From Chlorobiales bacterium (GTDB taxonomy: Bacteria > Bacteroidota > Chlorobiia > Chlorobiales > Chlorobiaceae), in the NCBI GenBank assembly GCA_022360355.1, contig JAKSCY010000817.1:1-8558 (forward strand): 8,558 nucleotides of DNA, given 5' to 3'. This document shows positions 1 to 6,027 of the stretch, piece by piece; within the stretch, counting starts at the first letter, position 1, and every line of letters begins with the position of its first letter. Below the pieces are notes generated by a model. That model saw only the letters and a program-made list of their open reading frames with translations, was not told where the DNA came from and searched no databases. The translations under genes and the position numbers were made by a program.

Positions 1-591
1 ATGAATCAGCTCACTGATAAAGACCCTTTCAAAGTGGTTCTGATCGACACCGGTCTCTTTCCTGTTGTATTCAAGCGCTTTTTTGGCAGCTTCGGCAACG
101 ATCACCTTGTAGGATTCGCCGTTGATCATGATCTGCCATCTTCCCGACCTGACCGGCTTGCCGCCTTCGGTCAGTTTCGGTGCAGGTTTTGAACCGTCCT
201 GGGTTGAACCGTCTTCAGCACGCTTCCAGACAGGCAGTCCCCATTCTTCGAAAAGATGTACCGAGTTATCAACGTGCCTTCCGAGATCATAAACGAGATC
301 TTCGCGGATCACGCCCATGAGATCTTTCCTGACATACTTCACATAGTCGGCAGGATCGTTTTCACCGCAGTAGGTATTGATCGCGGAAAGGCCCTGTGCC
401 ACAGCACCGCTTCTGTCGGTCGAAGCCTTGTCCACCATGGTGATCCTGATGCCTTTCGGTGTAGCCCATTTGGCGCCTTCATATGCAGCACCGCAGCAAG
501 CCATACCACCGCCGATAAGCAGAATATCCGTATCTACAGTAACAACTTCAGGCTTCTCGCAATATTTAAATTCGTTTTTTTCAACTTCCAT
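1..591 (-). CDS. aprA: Adenylylsulfate reductase alpha subunit (AprA), N-terminal part
   Basis: The first 197 codons of the catalytic flavoprotein are present; the frame is open to base 1, and a full AprA is about 650 residues, so some two thirds lie beyond the window. It oxidises sulfite plus AMP to APS at FAD. The FAD-binding fold starts with TDILLIGGGMACCGAA (about 21-36), whose GxGxxG-type glycines bind the ADP part. RSGAVAQGLSAINTYCG (60-76) is the conserved flavin-side segment; Asn72 in it corresponds to the Asn near the flavin ring in Archaeoglobus AprA. HVDNSVHLFEEWGLPVW (106-122) and SGRWQIMINGESYK (149-162) are also family-typical. The ATG at 591 has a GGAGG 5 nt upstream. The FAD motifs are intact; sulfite-binding Arg residues further on cannot be checked. 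Confidence 0.96.
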   Translation of the reverse strand, partial: MEVEKNEFKYCEKPEVVTVDTDILLIGGGMACCGAAYEGAKWATPKGIRITMVDKASTDRSGAVAQGLSAINTYCGENDPADYVKYVRKDLMGVIREDLVYDLGRHVDNSVHLFEEWGLPVWKRAEDGSTQDGSKPAPKLTEGGKPVRSGRWQIMINGESYKVIVAEAAKKALEYNRKETGVDQNHFERVFISELIH

Positions 592-620
592 TGATTCCTC
601 CTTAACCAATTTTGATTGTG

Positions 621-1043
621 TTATAGTGTTGGATATTCCGGCATGTTAAAGAATCCCGGCTTCTTGAGGTTGGCGTAATCGTGCTCGGGTTTATCTTTGT
701 AAAGCTCGATCGAACCTTCTGCAGTGGTTCTGATCGGGAACTTGTATCTTTTGAGGGTTCCGTTACGGAACTTGATTGTCCACATGATAGCGTCGGTACC
801 TCTCAGAGGAATAACGTTTCCACCCAGAGGGACAAAGTCAGCGTAACCCCTGACCTCGATTGCCTGCTGCGGACATATCTTCACACAGTTGTAGCATTCC
901 CAGCACTGGTCAGGTTCCTGGTTCCAGGCCAGCATTCTGTCGACATCGAGCTTCATCAGGTCATTCGGACAGATATACATACATGCTGTCCTTTCCTGTC
1001 CTTTACAGCCGTCACATTTCTCTTTAATTACAAAACTCGGCAT
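621..1043 (-). CDS. aprB: Adenylylsulfate reductase beta subunit (AprB)
   Basis: The 140-residue iron-sulfur subunit passes electrons from the AprA FAD to the membrane side (Qmo in green sulfur bacteria) when sulfite and AMP are oxidised to APS. Two [4Fe-4S] motifs are complete: Cys10, Cys13, Cys21, Cys25 (CDGCKG...ACMYICP) and Cys47, Cys50, Cys53, Cys57 (CWECYNCVKICP). Trp48 sits between cluster ligands, as in known AprB. The middle is a small beta domain (IEVRGYADFVPLGGNV), and the C-terminal tail from about 115 on (KDKPEHDYANLKKPGFF) is the arm that wraps around AprA. The frame is open 36 codons further upstream, but the ATG at 1043 has a perfect AGGAGG 7 nt away and gives the family N-terminus. 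aprA follows after 29 nt. Length is slightly short of, but close to, known AprB. Confidence 0.97.
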   Translation of the reverse strand: MPSFVIKEKCDGCKGQERTACMYICPNDLMKLDVDRMLAWNQEPDQCWECYNCVKICPQQAIEVRGYADFVPLGGNVIPLRGTDAIMWTIKFRNGTLKRYKFPIRTTAEGSIELYKDKPEHDYANLKKPGFFNMPEYPTL

Positions 1044-1138
1044 AATTGGTCCTCCTTTACCGAATATTTGCAGACATTGCCTGCGATTTACAAAGCCATT
1101 GGAAGTATAGATTACAAAGAAAAAATCAGTTTTGCCGG

Positions 1139-1177
1139 CGGGATACAGCACCCATCAGCAGCGAAAAACATATCCCG
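1139..1177 (-). other. Stem-loop in the sat-aprB gap
   Basis: CGGGATA and TATCCCG (1171-1177 with 1139-1145) form a perfect 7-bp stem around a 25-nt loop, starting at the base right after the sat stop codon. A T-rich stretch (1133-1116) follows a few nucleotides later on the minus strand, but not directly. It may act as a partial terminator, a processing site or a stabilising hairpin setting the ratio of sat to aprBA message. Confidence 0.45.
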
Positions 1178-2392
1178 TTATTTACCTTCTGCGTGGGTGT
1201 GCATTTTAATCTCAACCTTTTCGGACAATCCCGAATAGTACTCTTTCAGGACTGCAAGAACTTCGGGACGGCTGAAGTGGTCCGGAACTTCTTCGCCCTC
1301 GGAAAGCATTTTTCTGAGCCTGGTGCCGCTGAGATTCAACCGGTCTTCCTTGTCGTGCGGACATGTCTTCATGGAAGCCATCCCGTCGCATTTATAGCAG
1401 TAAAATGTCCAGTCTATCTTCAGGGGTTTGGTTTCAAGCGCATCGTTGGGGATCTCATCAAAAATGTGGTGTGCGTCGAAGGGGCCGTAATAGTCTCCGA
1501 CACCCGCATGATCACGGCCGACAATCAGGTGGCTGCATCCGAAATTCTGCCTGAACAGCGCATGCAGGAGCGCTTCTCTCGGACCGGCATAGCGCATATC
1601 GAGAGGATAACCGCCCTGGATACAGGTGCCTTTCACAAAGTAATTTTCCATCAGTGCGTTGATGCACTCTTTTCTGACATCGGCAGGAATATCACCGGGC
1701 TTCAACTTGCCTAGCAGCTGGTGTATCAAAACACCATCACATATTTCGATTGCGATCTTGACCAGATATTCGTGGGAGCGATGCATGGGGTTTCTTGTCT
1801 GAAATGCAGCAACGGTACTCCACCCGTTTTCTTCAAACATTTTCCTTGTCTGTGCGGGGGTCATATAGATACCCTCAAAATCCTTCGGGAAGGAGCCTTC
1901 GCTGAAGACTTTGACCGGACCGCCGAGGTTCACTTCACCCTGCGCCATGACCTTTGCGACTCCCGGATGCTCAACATCATCGGTTTTGAAAACCTCTCTG
2001 CACTCATGAGCCTTGTCGATCGTATACTTTTCCTCCAGAACCATGCTGCCCATAAGTTCACCTGATTCATCATCGACAAGGGCAACTTCCTCGCCGATAC
2101 TCAGACTGTCTGCCTGTTCCCTTGTTGTAGACAACGTGATGGGAATCGGCCAGAATGTTCCATCAGCCATCATACAGTTGTCGACACTGCCTTTCCAATC
2201 GTCATGTCCCATAAATCCTTCAAGGGGAGTAAAACCTCCGATACCAAGCATGATCAGATCACCGGTTTCGCGGGAAGACATGCGCACTTCCTTGAGCGAT
2301 TTTGCTTTTTCTTTTTCCTCCCGTAACGCCTCACCGGTCAATAACAGCGGTTTTAAAACTTTCTCCTTCCCATGCGGATTAACTAATGACAT
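1178..2392 (-). CDS. sat: Sulfate adenylyltransferase (ATP sulfurylase), dissimilatory type
   Basis: The 404-residue protein should run in the direction APS + PPi to ATP + sulfate, the last energy-conserving step of sulfur oxidation in the cytoplasm. The N-terminal PUA-like domain covers about 1-170 ([12 protein letters not shown] start, [10 protein letters not shown] at 52-61). The catalytic domain has [11 protein letters not shown] (198-208), the active-site QxRNPxHxxH motif, and GRDHAG (292-297). Cys332, Cys335, Cys344 and His346 form the metal-binding set seen in bacterial and archaeal homomeric Sat. LSGTRLR (354-360) and SRPEV (374-378) close the site. No APS-kinase domain is present, which fits a dissimilatory role. 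The ATG at 2392 matches the family start, though no clear Shine-Dalgarno precedes it. aprB follows after 134 nt on the same strand, so the product of AprBA is handled by its direct neighbour. Confidence 0.97.
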   Translation of the reverse strand: MSLVNPHGKEKVLKPLLLTGEALREEKEKAKSLKEVRMSSRETGDLIMLGIGGFTPLEGFMGHDDWKGSVDNCMMADGTFWPIPITLSTTREQADSLSIGEEVALVDDESGELMGSMVLEEKYTIDKAHECREVFKTDDVEHPGVAKVMAQGEVNLGGPVKVFSEGSFPKDFEGIYMTPAQTRKMFEENGWSTVAAFQTRNPMHRSHEYLVKIAIEICDGVLIHQLLGKLKPGDIPADVRKECINALMENYFVKGTCIQGGYPLDMRYAGPREALLHALFRQNFGCSHLIVGRDHAGVGDYYGPFDAHHIFDEIPNDALETKPLKIDWTFYCYKCDGMASMKTCPHDKEDRLNLSGTRLRKMLSEGEEVPDHFSRPEVLAVLKEYYSGLSEKVEIKMHTHAEGK

Positions 2393-2485
2393 GTGGTTCT
2401 TTTTTAGTATGAATTGAAGAGGCTATCGCAAGCAGATACCATAAGCGACCGGACGCAAATAAACAGGGTAGCCAAGTGAATAAAG

Positions 2486-2514
2486 ATTTTATTGAATCCT
2501 GCAATAATTACCAA
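2486..2514 (-). promoter_or_regulatory. Sigma70-like promoter for sat-aprBA
   Basis: On the minus strand TTGGTA (2514-2509) and TAAAAT (2491-2486) are separated by exactly 17 bp. They match the -35 consensus at 4 of 6 and the -10 consensus at 5 of 6 positions. It lies after the T7 tract and about 94 bp before the sat ATG, predicting an untranslated leader of roughly 85-90 nt. It is the best promoter match I found in the window. Confidence 0.55.
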
Positions 2515-2525
2515 ATATTGCGTTC

Positions 2526-2584
2526 AAAAAAAGTCTCCCTGTACACAAGTTTTTTTCACATTATCGCCAACAGAACCCGGAGAC
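2526..2584 (-). terminator. Terminator-like stem with T7 tract upstream of sat
   Basis: GTCTCC (minus strand, 2584-2579) can pair with GGAGAC (2538-2533) across a 40-nt loop. A further inner CTGT/ACAG pairing is possible. The 3' arm runs directly into seven T's (2532-2526). It is either the real terminator of the upstream cassette or, if a promoter lies further upstream, a regulated terminator in a sat leader. The long loop lowers confidence. Confidence 0.4.
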
Positions 2585-2647
2585 ATTTGCCCCCTCATTG
2601 ACCCGGCAGGGCACATCCCGAGTCGCCCCGCTGAACTCCCGGTCGAT

Positions 2648-2663
2648 TTTAACGATCGTAAAA
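2648..2663. promoter_or_regulatory. 16-bp near-perfect palindrome, possible operator
   Basis: A palindrome centred on ACGATCGT, extended on both sides by matching T and A runs with one mismatched pair, lies in the gap between the DsrE2-like gene and sat. Symmetry of this size suits a dimeric DNA-binding protein, but no regulator gene is in the window and the site is far (about 135 bp) upstream of the best sat promoter. It could also be chance in an AT-rich stretch. Confidence 0.25.
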
Positions 2664-2677
2664 TGCGAAATATTTTT

Positions 2678-2695
2678 AAAAACAGGAAGCCCTGT
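2678..2695 (-). terminator. Candidate weak terminator after the DsrE2-like gene
   Basis: A 5-bp stem (ACAGG with CCTGT, extendable by one G-T pair) closes a 4-nt loop and is followed on the minus strand by four further T's. It sits about 50 nt after the stop of the DsrE2-like gene. The stem is short, so termination may be partial. Confidence 0.4.
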
Positions 2696-2743
2696 CGTTG
2701 ATTATCGGGTGACGTTCGCTTATCGTCTTTTTCTCTCCGCGCA

Positions 2744-3256
2744 TCAGATAAACAACTGGATATCAGCGTCGGCGGCATATTCGAGAAACATGGCCGCGCC
2801 TCCGAAGTCAACACCGTCGATAAAGTCGTCTTTTGTAAAACCAAATACATCCATGGTCATCTGACAGGCGATAAACTTCACACCGCAATCGATGCACAGT
2901 TCCCGAAGCTCCTCGATGGTCGCCACCCCCTTGCTTTTGAAGGTCTCTTTCATCAGACTGGTTGCAAGCGTGTCGAAGCCCGGAATGTTTCCTGATATGA
3001 TGTTGGGTACCGGCCAGTTGATGCTCTGGAAATCCTTGCCCCCGAACGGCATTTTCATCGGCATGGCCGGATTGCTGTGCGGTGAGACTTTGGCCTCGAT
3101 CTTTTTGTTCAGGAGCGGCAGGCCGTAAAAGGTGAAAAATATCACGACCTCCATATCCATGGCGGCGGCGGCCGATCCGAGAATAAACGGCGGATATGCC
3201 CAGTCAAGTGTTCCCTGTGATGCGATAAGCGCTACTTTTTTCTGTGATTCCGACAT
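2744..3256 (-). CDS. DsrE2-like sulfur-carrier protein (DsrE/DsrF family)
   Basis: This 170-residue protein has the layout of DsrE2-type members of the DsrE/F/H superfamily. It has an N-terminal strand (KKVALIASQGTLD), a hydrophobic helix-strand pair around 23-48, a Met/Pro-rich loop (60-72), and the conserved C-terminal block ELCIDCGVKFIACQMTMDVFG. That block holds Cys121, Cys124 and Cys131; Cys131 in ACQMTMDVFG is the family's likely persulfide carrier. In other sulfur oxidisers DsrE2 relays sulfur from rhodanese and TusA towards the Dsr system or other acceptors. No rhodanese or tusA gene is in this window. The ATG at 3256 gives a normal N-terminus, but I see no good Shine-Dalgarno. It lies 46 nt after usp, so it is probably the last gene of the exporter cassette. 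The family call is firm; the exact partner is unknown. Confidence 0.85.
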   Translation of the reverse strand: MSESQKKVALIASQGTLDWAYPPFILGSAAAAMDMEVVIFFTFYGLPLLNKKIEAKVSPHSNPAMPMKMPFGGKDFQSINWPVPNIISGNIPGFDTLATSLMKETFKSKGVATIEELRELCIDCGVKFIACQMTMDVFGFTKDDFIDGVDFGGAAMFLEYAADADIQLFI

Positions 3257-3302
3257 AGTGGTTTGCTTTTAAGTGTTACCCGGGGCCGGAGGACTTTCCT
3301 GT

Positions 3303-4166
3303 CTATCGACCCCGACGCTTGACAACCATTACGGGACACTGTGCATATCCGATAACCTTTTCAGTGACACTTCCCATAATAAGTTTTTTCAGACCTGTTC
3401 TTCCATGGCTTCCCATGAAAATCACACCTCCTTCTTTTTCTTCCGCCACGTCCAGAACAGCCTCGTAGGCTTTTCCTTCCCGGACAACAACCTCGGCGGC
3501 AACCCCTTCTTTTTCTGCCGCCGTTCCAACCTCATCAAGAGACGTTTCGGCTTTTCCGATCATCTGCTCCACGGCCTCCGGAACTTCCGCGTAAAACTCA
3601 TCGGCAAGATCAACCCCCATAACTGCCGTTATACGGCCACCGTATGATCTGGCGAAATACACCGCCCCGTCTGCGGCAGCCCGGCTGCATTCGGAATCGT
3701 CAATTGCCAGAACAATGTTTTTCCATTCTGCAGAGGCGTCTCTGGGTATTACAAGAACATCCTTGTCCGAATGCCCGATGACCCTCGAAGTGACACTTCC
3801 CATCAACACTCTTGCAGAACGGTGAATCCCCCTTCTGCCCATGACAACCAGATCATATCCATCCGCTTCGGCTTTTTCAACAATCCGTTCATACGCCTTG
3901 CCCCGCTCGACCAACACTTCAACGCTGGCACCCTCTGCAGCAGCGATGTCGTTCGCCTCGGCCTTCATTTTTTCCATCGGCCCTCTGAGAACTTCATCTA
4001 TATTTCTGACACCGATAAACTCGATATTCCCTTCATATGTCGGCATAACTGTCAAAACCCCCAGAAATGCTTGCTCATCCCGGGCAAGCTTTATCGCCTG
4101 CTTCAGCGCATTCCTGCTTGATTCCGAACCATCGAACGCTACAAGTATTTTTGCGTATCTGCCCAT
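3303..4166 (-). CDS. Tandem-domain universal stress protein, ATP-binding type
   Basis: The 287 residues form two UspA domains (about 4-142 and 148-284). Each begins with the family strand and Asp (ILVAFDGS at 7-14, IVLAIDDS at 151-158). Each ends with the nucleotide-binding signature G-2x-G-9x-G-S: Gly110/Gly113/Gly123-Ser124 in the first and Gly252/Gly255/Gly265-Ser266 in the second. Both therefore look able to bind ATP, unlike the UspA type that does not. The chosen ATG at 4166 gives the standard N-terminus, and its GGAGG lies inside the end of the exporter gene; a TTG 7 codons upstream is rejected. Only 4 nt separate it from the exporter stop, so the two are almost certainly translated from one message. 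Usp proteins next to transporters often act as nucleotide-sensing regulators; sensing of ATP or AMP levels set by Sat and AprBA is inference. Confidence 0.92.
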   Translation of the reverse strand: MGRYAKILVAFDGSESSRNALKQAIKLARDEQAFLGVLTVMPTYEGNIEFIGVRNIDEVLRGPMEKMKAEANDIAAAEGASVEVLVERGKAYERIVEKAEADGYDLVVMGRRGIHRSARVLMGSVTSRVIGHSDKDVLVIPRDASAEWKNIVLAIDDSECSRAAADGAVYFARSYGGRITAVMGVDLADEFYAEVPEAVEQMIGKAETSLDEVGTAAEKEGVAAEVVVREGKAYEAVLDVAEEKEGGVIFMGSHGRTGLKKLIMGSVTEKVIGYAQCPVMVVKRRGR

Positions 4167-4170
4167 GACC

Positions 4171-5502
4171 TCACGCCTCCTCTGCAAGTGCGGCTCGTTC
4201 TTCGCGCCTTGCCTGCATCATCCCCCTGACCATGACTGTGGTTATGATAATACCGGCGGTACCAAGAGCCGCGACAAGCGCCCAGAAACTGATGAAGTTC
4301 AGTACGGAAGCTGTAAAAGGCTCGAGGGGGGTTATCAGTTCGAGATCACCGAGGTAACCCGGTATCTTGGCTCCCCTGCTTATTGCAACGATGAGCATAA
4401 CAGAAGCCATAACAAGCTTGATGGCGTAATCTTTCACATAGGTGGTTCCAAGAGCCCCGAGCTGAACACCTATGAGAGAGGTAGAGAGGATAAGGAGGGT
4501 GAGCCGTATATCGATAAGTCCGTCCAGCCCCCACTGGAGGGATCCCCATGCACCCATGACAAATGCAATCAGCAGCTCTGTAGCGCTTGCCACCATAGCC
4601 GAAGCGCCTACGACATAGATCATGCCGGGCACCCCGATAAACCCTCCGACAGCGATTGTTGCCGCAAGCATACCCGTGGCAAGACCGAGAGGCAGCGTTA
4701 CCCATGCTGAAATTCTTACACCTGCCGTCTTGAAGTTCATCATAGGCGGTATATTGAGCTGCTGAAGTTTAAGGGCAAGCGGAGAGGCTGTGTCATCCGC
4801 ATCGTTTTTTGAAAGCCTGATCGCGTCACGAAACACATACCCCCCTACAACCACAAGCACCACGACAAAAACAACACTTACGTAAAGATTTGAACCTGCG
4901 TTGCCCCACGCATTCAGAATCGCTTTCTGGACCGTTACACCTATCTGTACGCCTACGATAGCCGAAAGCGCCATCGTCAGACCCAGCTTGATATCCACCT
5001 GGCCGTATTTAAACCGCTTGTATGTCCCGACCAGTGCTTTGGGAAATTTATGGCACATATTGCTTGCCACAGCTATAGCGCCCGGCACCCCAAGGGACAT
5101 CATGGCAGGAGTCAGCACAAACGCTCCGCCTGAACCGATGAATCCGCTCAGCATACCACCGACGAGCCCGACAACCATAAGTGTAATAAATTTGGACATC
5201 GACAGGTCCAGAAACATGGTTTCCACTTTCTTTGCATACGTCTTGCCTTCCTTCTCCTCCAGCGTAACCATAACCTTGTGTTCCAAAGAGATATTCTCGA
5301 CATCGACCTCTTTTCCGAGCATCAGCACCTCAGGCGTATCCGAACCCGAAGCCTGAAACAGAGCTGTTCCCGCTGCTCTGTCCACTTCAAGAAAAACACC
5401 CTTCTGGAAGTTTTTGGGAGGACCGCCACCGCCGGCAAAAGCCGCGGTCGACAGCATAAATATCATAAACAAAGTCAGAACCAGAGCAGAAAAAAATCTC
5501 AT
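4171..5502 (-). CDS. TauE/SafE (DUF81) family anion exporter, candidate sulfite/sulfate exporter
   Basis: The protein has 443 residues. An N-terminal signal peptide (residues 1-23, ending AFA) is followed by a ~75-residue soluble, strand-rich domain (about 24-98). A TauE/SafE membrane domain follows with about eight helices. The two halves show the family's internal repeat: GLVGGMLSGFIGSGGAF near 112-128 and GLATGMLAATIAVGGF near 273-288, with a charged linker around 230-245. The C-terminus is a basic then acidic cytoplasmic tail. Family members move organosulfonates, sulfite, sulfoacetate or related anions across the inner membrane. Here, beside sat and apr, export of sulfate or sulfite formed in the cytoplasm is the best inference. 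A GGAGG lies 10 nt before the ATG. The usp start follows the stop by 4 nt, a tight pairing. The extracytoplasmic domain is unusual for TauE proteins. Confidence 0.85.
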   Translation of the reverse strand: MRFFSALVLTLFMIFMLSTAAFAGGGGPPKNFQKGVFLEVDRAAGTALFQASGSDTPEVLMLGKEVDVENISLEHKVMVTLEEKEGKTYAKKVETMFLDLSMSKFITLMVVGLVGGMLSGFIGSGGAFVLTPAMMSLGVPGAIAVASNMCHKFPKALVGTYKRFKYGQVDIKLGLTMALSAIVGVQIGVTVQKAILNAWGNAGSNLYVSVVFVVVLVVVGGYVFRDAIRLSKNDADDTASPLALKLQQLNIPPMMNFKTAGVRISAWVTLPLGLATGMLAATIAVGGFIGVPGMIYVVGASAMVASATELLIAFVMGAWGSLQWGLDGLIDIRLTLLILSTSLIGVQLGALGTTYVKDYAIKLVMASVMLIVAISRGAKIPGYLGDLELITPLEPFTASVLNFISFWALVAALGTAGIIITTVMVRGMMQARREERAALAEEA

Positions 5503-5550
5503 TACGTATACGCCTCCTTCATTGCAATTGTAAGTTGAAGTTCTTTGCCG

Positions 5551-5799
5551 TTATTTCTTCTTTGTCATTTTTGCCTCGAGTCCGAGAGTGCTCAGAAGAT
5601 TGCTTCCGAAAGCACCATGAATCAAAGAAAACCAGAAAGCGGTAACTATAGGGTAGACCACATAGTACCCTCCCATGGTATAGGTCTCGGTAACCCATTC
5701 TTCGTTAACGAACAGCAGTATGTACGATGCAAGCGAAAGCGCACCAAACAGTATCGTCTGCAGGTAAGGTTTCTTTTTTGTAGCGGTTGTTTGTGCCAT
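5551..5799 (-). CDS. Small two-helix membrane protein ahead of the TauE-type exporter
   Basis: This 82-residue protein is of no family I can name. It has a basic N-terminus (ATKKKPY), a hydrophobic helix at about 13-31, a short polar loop with EEWVTE, a second helix at about 45-65, and a Lys-rich C-terminus. The positive charges at both ends suggest both termini face the cytoplasm. The segment SLIHGAFGSNLLSTLG after helix 2 is the most distinctive part. I chose the ATG at 5799; a TTG one codon upstream is unlikely. There is no clear Shine-Dalgarno. The gap to the exporter gene is 48 nt on the same strand, so co-transcription is likely, and a role as an accessory subunit or assembly partner of the exporter is inferred. 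Its composition and charge pattern argue for a real protein; its function is unknown. Confidence 0.7.
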   Translation of the reverse strand: MAQTTATKKKPYLQTILFGALSLASYILLFVNEEWVTETYTMGGYYVVYPIVTAFWFSLIHGAFGSNLLSTLGLEAKMTKKK

Positions 5800-5847
5800 C
5801 AAATTATCGGTTTAATGATGCAGCGGTTTTCTGTGTAACAACAGGCA

Positions 5848-6014
5848 CGATGTTTTCAAAAAACATCGCCTACCGCAGGCCAAAAACAGGGCAATATAGG
5901 ACTTTTTTTTAAAAGCCTGCCCCTTGTCCGTAAATTGAGCGGCTTGTTTGCCCGACAAGGCAATGCAACAGGGAACCGGTGACGAAAAAGCTTCGATGAC
6001 CCTGCAGTTTCGTC
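5848..6014. other. Intergenic region with four consecutive inverted repeats
   Basis: Between dsrW and the next gene, four non-overlapping inverted repeats follow one another. They pair 5981-5987 with 6008-6014 (GACGAAA type), 5922-5928 with 5954-5960 (CCTTGTC type), 5875-5880 with 5915-5920 (GCAGGC type) and 5848-5856 with 5860-5868 (CGATGTTTT type, 9 bp, 3-nt loop). None is followed by a clear T tract on the minus strand, so they do not look like ordinary terminators. Candidates are a structured leader or small RNA for the exporter cassette, or a dispersed chromosomal repeat. I see no coding region I trust here and no convincing promoter. Confidence 0.45.
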
Positions 6015-6027
6015 CTGCCAAAACTCT

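Noticed and set aside
621..1151. Longer aprB with 36 extra N-terminal residues
   Set aside because: The extra part has no similarity to AprB, while the ATG at 1043 has a perfect AGGAGG and gives the family N-terminus.
1046..1714. Plus-strand open frame of 222 codons opposite sat
   Set aside because: It is antisense to the conserved catalytic region of sat and its translation shows no recognisable domain.
2524..2850. Minus-strand frame of 108 codons between the DsrE2-like gene and sat
   Set aside because: Its first third overlaps the DsrE2-like gene in another frame and the rest crosses hairpins and T tracts; it has no ribosome site or recognisable sequence.
4167..4187. Upstream TTG start for the usp gene
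   Set aside because: It would overlap the exporter end and add seven residues not seen in Usp proteins; the ATG at 4166 is well placed after GGAGG.
3841..4710. Plus-strand open frame of 289 codons
   Set aside because: It lies opposite the exporter and usp genes, has low-complexity composition without family features, and the minus-strand proteins show clear motifs.
5848..5868. The 9-bp hairpin as a terminator
   Set aside because: No T tract follows on either strand, so it is recorded only as part of the structured gap.
5803..5900. Promoter for the exporter cassette (TATATT and GATAAT boxes)
   Set aside because: -10-like boxes exist, but no acceptable -35 at 16-18 bp was found for either.
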